Shown here: piece after piece, positions 5,245-8,646 of the stretch
Layout of the letters: the number at the start of each line of letters is the position of its first letter
Numbering within the stretch: the first letter of the stretch is position 1
NCBI GenBank assembly: GCA_007135015.1
Contig: SLJS01000142.1
Span: forward strand, 1-8,646
Reading direction: 5' to 3'
DNA from: Alcanivorax sp.
GTDB lineage: Bacteria; Pseudomonadota; Gammaproteobacteria; Pseudomonadales; Alcanivoracaceae
Length of the DNA stretch: 8,646 nucleotides
The notes under the pieces: model-generated
The model's database searches: none
What the model was told of the DNA's origin: nothing
Seen by the model: the letters and a program-made list of their open reading frames with translations, nothing else
Translations under genes and position numbers: made by a program

Positions 5245-7185
5245 ATGACAGAAAAACAGCAGTTGCCCCGCCAGCGCACCGCCGAGGCGCTGGCCGAGGC
5301 CTTGTTTCCTCCGGGCCGTGTCCTGCCGGCACCGGACCCGGCGGCGATCAGTGCAAAGGTGTCCGAATACGTTGCCGAGCATCCCTGGCTGCGCCGGGGG
5401 ATGGCCAGTGGCCTTGCCTGGATCGAGGCACGCTTTTTCGCCACCCACGGCAAGCGCTTCAGCAGGGCGGACGTGGCCGAGCGCAGGGCCTTTCTCAAGC
5501 GGGTTTCCACCTCGAAGGCCACTGGCTCGCTGGTGCAGGCGGCCACCACGCCCTTCAAGGCTGCCTATGTGCTCGACGAGGAGAACCAGCGCCGGGTGGG
5601 CAGCCGCCCCCGGGTGGAGGTGCCCGCCCAGGTGGAGAGCTTTCGCTGGGAAGCACAGATTTCCCGCGCCGGCGACTTCGAAAGCGATGAAGAGCTGGAA
5701 GCCGATGTAGTGGTCATCGGCACCGGCGCCGGCGGTGCCGTGGCCGCCTATGAGCTGGCCAGCCGCGGGCTGGCGGTGGTCATGCTCGAGGAAGGCGATT
5801 ACTACAACCGCACCCATTTCAACGGGGATCTGCTCGAGGTCATCCCGAAACTCTATCGTGCCTGGGGCGCGACCACCGCCATCGGCAATGTGATGATTCC
5901 GGTGCCGATCGGCCGCAACGTGGGCGGCTCCACCACCATCAATTCGGGCACCTGCATGCGCCCGCCGAAGGCGATCCTGGAGCGCTGGCGCACCGAGATG
6001 GGCCTGGAAGGGCTGACCGAGGAAGAACTGGACCCGATCTTCAGTGAAGTCGAGGAGGTACTGCAGGTACAGCAGGCCGACCCGAAGTATGTGGGCGAGA
6101 TCGGCGACATTATCGGCGGGGGCGCGAAAAAACTCGGCTTCAAGCACTATCACCCGCTCATGCGCAATGCCGCCGGCTGCGACGGTCAGGGCCTCTGTCA
6201 GTTCGGCTGCCCCACCGATGCCAAGCAGTCGACCAATGTCAGCTATGTACCCCGGGCGCTGGACCGGGGCGCCTTTCTCTTCAGCGGATTCCGTGCCGGC
6301 AAGCTTCTTCGCGACGGCAAGAAGATTCGTGGCGTGGTCGCCCATGGCTACAACGAGGGAAAGGGCCGCGAAGTGAAACTCACACTGCGCGCGCCACGGG
6401 TGGTTGTGGCCGCCGGCACTTTCATGACGCCGCAGTATCTGCGCGAAAACGGCGTAAGGAATTCCCATCTTGGCCGCCACCTGACGATTCATCCGGCCGG
6501 CGTGGTCAACGGGATCTTCCCGGAAAAGGACATGGCCAATTCACGGACCATTCCCCAGGGCTATGCGCTGGCCGACCACGCCGACGAAGGGCTGATGTTC
6601 GAGGGCGGCACCATCCCCTTCGCCGGCCATGGCGTGCTCAACAATCTCTACGGCGACGACTATGTACGCTTTGCCGAGAACTACCAGCAGACCGCCTATT
6701 TCGGGTTCATGATCCGTGACACCAGCGAGGGCCGGGTGCGGCGTGGGCCGAGCCGTGATATTCCCTGGATCCAGTACCGGATGAACAGCCATGACTTCGC
6801 GCTGTTTCTCAAGGGCATCCGCACCCTGGCGCGTATCTATCTGGCCGCCGGGGCCTCCGAGGTGCTGATCCCCGGACCCAACGAGATCGAAAGCGTGCGC
6901 AGCGAGAAGGAGCTCGAGGATTTCATGGCCCGCCGGCACAAACCGTCGGATTTCATGATGAGCGCCTATCACCCGCTGGGCACGGCGCGCATCAGCAATC
7001 GCGCCCAGGATGGCGTCTGCGATCCGGATCACAAGGTCCACGGCTGGGAAGGCCTCTATGTGATGGACGGCAGCAACGTGCCCACCAGTCTCGGCGTGAA
7101 CCCGCAGGTCACCATCATGGCGCTGGTGTCCAGGGCGGCTTCGAAGCTCGCCGAGTCCGTCTCTTCACAGGAGAACATTTCCTGA
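5245..7185 (+). CDS. GMC-family FAD oxidoreductase, probable long-chain alcohol oxidase/dehydrogenase
   Basis: This 646-residue flavoprotein would oxidise an alcohol to an aldehyde or ketone using FAD. It has an N-terminal helical extension of about 158 residues, then the FAD-binding DVVVIGTGAGG with GTGAGG at 159-164. The GMC signature GRNVGGSTTINSGTC follows at 223-237, and a cysteine-rich CDGQGLCQFGCPTDAKQST at 312-330 (Cys312, 318 and 322). The active-site His576 is in SAYHPLGTARI, and the final signature DGSNVPTSLGVNPQ has Asn619 in the second catalytic position. The long N-terminal part and the Cys-x5-Cys-x3-Cys-GCPT region recall plant and yeast long-chain fatty alcohol oxidases more than AlkJ or choline dehydrogenase. 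With a fatty alcohol-forming reductase nearby, fatty alcohol is a likely substrate, but a sterol or other hydrophobic alcohol is possible. No signal peptide is seen. Two further plus-strand genes follow and probably act with it. Confidence 0.85.
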   Translation: MTEKQQLPRQRTAEALAEALFPPGRVLPAPDPAAISAKVSEYVAEHPWLRRGMASGLAWIEARFFATHGKRFSRADVAERRAFLKRVSTSKATGSLVQAATTPFKAAYVLDEENQRRVGSRPRVEVPAQVESFRWEAQISRAGDFESDEELEADVVVIGTGAGGAVAAYELASRGLAVVMLEEGDYYNRTHFNGDLLEVIPKLYRAWGATTAIGNVMIPVPIGRNVGGSTTINSGTCMRPPKAILERWRTEMGLEGLTEEELDPIFSEVEEVLQVQQADPKYVGEIGDIIGGGAKKLGFKHYHPLMRNAAGCDGQGLCQFGCPTDAKQSTNVSYVPRALDRGAFLFSGFRAGKLLRDGKKIRGVVAHGYNEGKGREVKLTLRAPRVVVAAGTFMTPQYLRENGVRNSHLGRHLTIHPAGVVNGIFPEKDMANSRTIPQGYALADHADEGLMFEGGTIPFAGHGVLNNLYGDDYVRFAENYQQTAYFGFMIRDTSEGRVRRGPSRDIPWIQYRMNSHDFALFLKGIRTLARIYLAAGASEVLIPGPNEIESVRSEKELEDFMARRHKPSDFMMSAYHPLGTARISNRAQDGVCDPDHKVHGWEGLYVMDGSNVPTSLGVNPQVTIMALVSRAASKLAESVSSQENIS

Positions 7186-7248
7186 AGAGGCCGAGGTAAA
7201 AGTCCAGCGCTGCAGGCGACTGATTTGCAGTGCCCGCTTTGCGGACAT

Positions 7249-7262
7249 GCCCCGACAGGGGC
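7249..7262 (+). other. Small stem-loop between the GMC gene and its downstream neighbour
   Basis: GCCCC and GGGGC close a GACA loop, followed by TTTCGATT. This is a 5-bp stem with only three consecutive T residues, too weak for a confident terminator. It may reduce read-through or protect mRNA ends inside the cassette. The spacer here is 101 bases. Confidence 0.25.
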
Positions 7263-7286
7263 TTTCGATTACATGGGAGAAGCATC

Positions 7287-7739
7287 ATGGCCATTGGTCT
7301 CGTAATGAAGGAAACAATGAGCGGCTGGCTCAAGCTGGATGAAGACGCTCGTGAGCGCGATTTCTCCTTCAGCCTTCGCGCCTTCACCCCGAAGATCTTC
7401 AGCACCAGAACACCGCGCCCGTTTCGCGGCATGGCCTGTCTCGACGGCGGCGAATACCCCTGCGAGGGGGAACTGACGCTGTACACGGACGGGCCGCATT
7501 ACTGGCTCGATTTCAGGCATCCCGAACTGGGCATGCTGCATGTGGAGGGAAAGAAGACCTACGGCAAGGGCGGCCTGCTGCACTCGCTGGTAACCTGCCC
7601 CATGGAGGTATTCCGGGACGGGCGAAAGATCGGTGAGGCGGAAGTCGCCTACCGGGACTCCATGGTGACATTCCCCTTCAAGGCGCTGCGCCTGGCAAGG
7701 GAAGAAAATGCCTTTGGGGAATACGGAGAAATCCAATGA
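7287..7739 (+). CDS. Conserved-type protein resembling the accessory domain of large cholesterol-oxidase-like GMC proteins
   Basis: This is a 150-residue, probably beta-rich cytoplasmic protein with no signal peptide. Visible elements are METMSG-like KETMSGWLKLD (8-18), GELTLYTDGPHYWLDF (61-76), HVEGKKTYGKGG (85-96) and SLVTCPMEVFRDGRKIGEAEVA (typed in part; 100-121), ending in KALRLA. As I recall, long GMC proteins annotated as cholesterol oxidases carry a similarly ordered non-catalytic domain (a TG-type opening, a G-x-L-x-LY strand, and a DG...GxK...TLY pattern). I therefore suspect this is a free-standing version acting with the upstream flavoprotein. That link is tentative. The start at 7287 has a GGGAG site at 7275-7279. 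A start at 7317, with AAGGA four bases before it, is the alternative. The next gene begins inside its stop codon in an ATGA overlap. Confidence 0.7.
   Translation: MAIGLVMKETMSGWLKLDEDARERDFSFSLRAFTPKIFSTRTPRPFRGMACLDGGEYPCEGELTLYTDGPHYWLDFRHPELGMLHVEGKKTYGKGGLLHSLVTCPMEVFRDGRKIGEAEVAYRDSMVTFPFKALRLAREENAFGEYGEIQ
7725..7728 (+). promoter_or_regulatory. Ribosome binding site inside the preceding gene for the lipocalin-like gene
   Basis: GGAG lies seven bases before the ATG at 7736 and within the last codons of the accessory gene. With the ATGA stop/start overlap it indicates translational coupling of the two proteins. Confidence 0.6.
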
Positions 7740-8646
7740 AGATCCCGTTTCACGGTTCACAGTACCCGGAAAAGGGCGGTCATTACGAAAGCTGGTTTCT
7801 CCGGGCCAATGACCCCAAGAGCCAGCGCGCCTTCTGGATCCGCTACACGCAGTTCATCGCCGCCGACGAGCGGCCCTCGCTGGGCGAAATCTGGGCCATG
7901 TGGTTTGATGGCGATCAGGACCGCGTCATCGCGGTGAAGCAGGAGTTCCCGCTCGCCGACTGCCGGTTCAGCAAGGAGCAAATGGACGTGAAGCTGCCGG
8001 TGGCGGAGCTTGTCAGTCATGCGCTGAAGGGCCGCGCGGAACACAACGGCAACAGCATCTCCTGGGATCTCTCCTATGAAGGCGAGCCCGATCCGCTTCT
8101 GCTGCTTCCGGAAAACTTCTACAACAAGCCCCTGCCCAAGGCCAAGACCGTTACCAGTCGCCCGCAGGTGCGCTACAGCGGCACCCTTGAAGTCAACGGT
8201 GAGACCTTCCAGCTGGACGGCTGGCCCGGCAGCGAAAATCACAACTGGGGCAGCAAGCACACGGACCAGTATGCCTGGGGGCAGGTCGTGCACTTCGACA
8301 ATCATCGCGATGCTTTCTTCGAATGCGCCACCGCGCGCATTCGCATCGGCCCGGTACCCTCGCCCTGGATGACCATTGCCTGCCTGCGCCTGGACGGCCG
8401 GGACTATCTGTTCAACAGCCTGGGCACCGCGCTGAAGGCAAAGGGGGTATACCGCTTCTTTTCCTGGGATATCGACACCCGCAGCCAGGGCAACCGGCTG
8501 CGCGCGCGCATCGAGGCGCCGGCGAATCGCTTCACCGCCCTGACCTATTACAACCCCCCGGCAGGCAGCAAGACCTGCCTGAACTCCAAGATCGCCCGCT
8601 GCGAGCTGGAGTTCACCGCCAGGGGCGGGGAGCCGGTAAAACTCGA
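7736..8646 (+). CDS. CrtC/AttH-like lipocalin-fold protein, 3' end outside window
   Basis: The frame is open from the ATG at 7736 to the right edge, giving 303 residues with no stop. The visible sequence resembles widely distributed bacterial proteins related to hydroxyneurosporene synthase (CrtC) and AttH, which have paired lipocalin-like barrels. Landmarks are GGHYESWFLRAND (14-26), FWIRYT (33-38), GEIWAMWFDG (50-59), AVKQEFPL (66-73), SWDLSY (109-114), the strongly conserved-looking ENHNWGSKHTDQYAWGQV (167-184), and NPPAGSKTCLNSKIARCEL (273-291). CrtC relatives hydrate carotenoids. Most of this family is uncharacterised, and a role in binding or modifying a hydrophobic substrate is inferred. 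There is no signal peptide. It is coupled to the accessory gene through an ATGA overlap and thus belongs to the GMC oxidoreductase cassette. Confidence 0.75.
   Translation, partial: MKIPFHGSQYPEKGGHYESWFLRANDPKSQRAFWIRYTQFIAADERPSLGEIWAMWFDGDQDRVIAVKQEFPLADCRFSKEQMDVKLPVAELVSHALKGRAEHNGNSISWDLSYEGEPDPLLLLPENFYNKPLPKAKTVTSRPQVRYSGTLEVNGETFQLDGWPGSENHNWGSKHTDQYAWGQVVHFDNHRDAFFECATARIRIGPVPSPWMTIACLRLDGRDYLFNSLGTALKAKGVYRFFSWDIDTRSQGNRLRARIEAPANRFTALTYYNPPAGSKTCLNSKIARCELEFTARGGEPVKL

Noticed and set aside
5212..6492. A 426-codon minus-strand open frame opposite the GMC oxidoreductase
   Set aside because: Same shadow pattern: it runs through the FAD and Cys-motif regions of a clear gene, and its product has no recognisable motif.
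7186..7286. A transcription terminator splitting the GMC gene from the two downstream genes
   Set aside because: Only a 5-bp stem with three T residues is present, too weak to call. The functional fit favours read-through.
7757..8305. A minus-strand open frame opposite the lipocalin-like gene
   Set aside because: The plus-strand frame from 7736 to the edge is long, has a ribosome site and an ATGA overlap, and carries family-like motifs. The minus frame has none of these.
1..8646. CRISPR array, tRNA/rRNA genes, insertion sequence or integrase
   Set aside because: I looked for regularly spaced repeats, RNA-gene signatures and transposase or integrase motifs and saw none.

Overview
The window is GC-rich DNA with tightly packed bacterial genes and reads as part of a lipid-metabolism region of a gammaproteobacterium. 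The organism guess rests on protein resemblance. The 670-residue fatty acyl reductase at 875-2887 closely resembles, from memory, the two-domain reductase of Marinobacter (the Maqu_2220 type), and it sits beside a wax ester synthase. This suggests a marine, oil- or wax-storing lineage of the Marinobacter/Alcanivorax/Salinisphaera kind. The genus cannot be fixed from the sequence alone.

Left part (2-2887, plus strand). The C-terminal 271 residues of a wax ester synthase/diacylglycerol acyltransferase (WS/DGAT) are followed after 57 bases by a fused fatty acyl-CoA/ACP reductase. The reductase would make fatty alcohol from an activated acyl chain, and the acyltransferase would esterify that alcohol with acyl-CoA to wax ester. 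Together they form a compact wax ester module.

Middle part (2868-4974). An unrecognised 126-residue protein is encoded on the minus strand and overlaps the 3' end of the reductase tail to tail by 20 bases. A 318-base divergent spacer with two adjacent hairpins follows. Next is a stand-alone short-chain dehydrogenase (3567-4550, plus) that is a clear paralogue of the C-terminal half of the fused reductase. It converges on a small TRL-like lipoprotein gene (4678-4974, minus).

Right part (4975-8646). A 270-base divergent spacer holds several strong inverted repeats and a candidate extended -10 promoter. Three plus-strand genes follow. The first is a GMC-family flavoprotein with a cysteine-rich motif like that of long-chain fatty alcohol oxidases. 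The second is a 150-residue protein resembling an accessory domain seen in large cholesterol-oxidase-type proteins. The third is a CrtC/AttH-like lipocalin-fold protein that starts in an ATGA overlap with the second gene and runs off the window edge.

Taken together, the left half appears to make fatty alcohols and waxes, and the right half may oxidise a long-chain alcohol or other hydrophobic alcohol. The three-gene oxidase cassette is the least described part and the best candidate for a new system. No tRNA, rRNA, CRISPR array or mobile element was seen.
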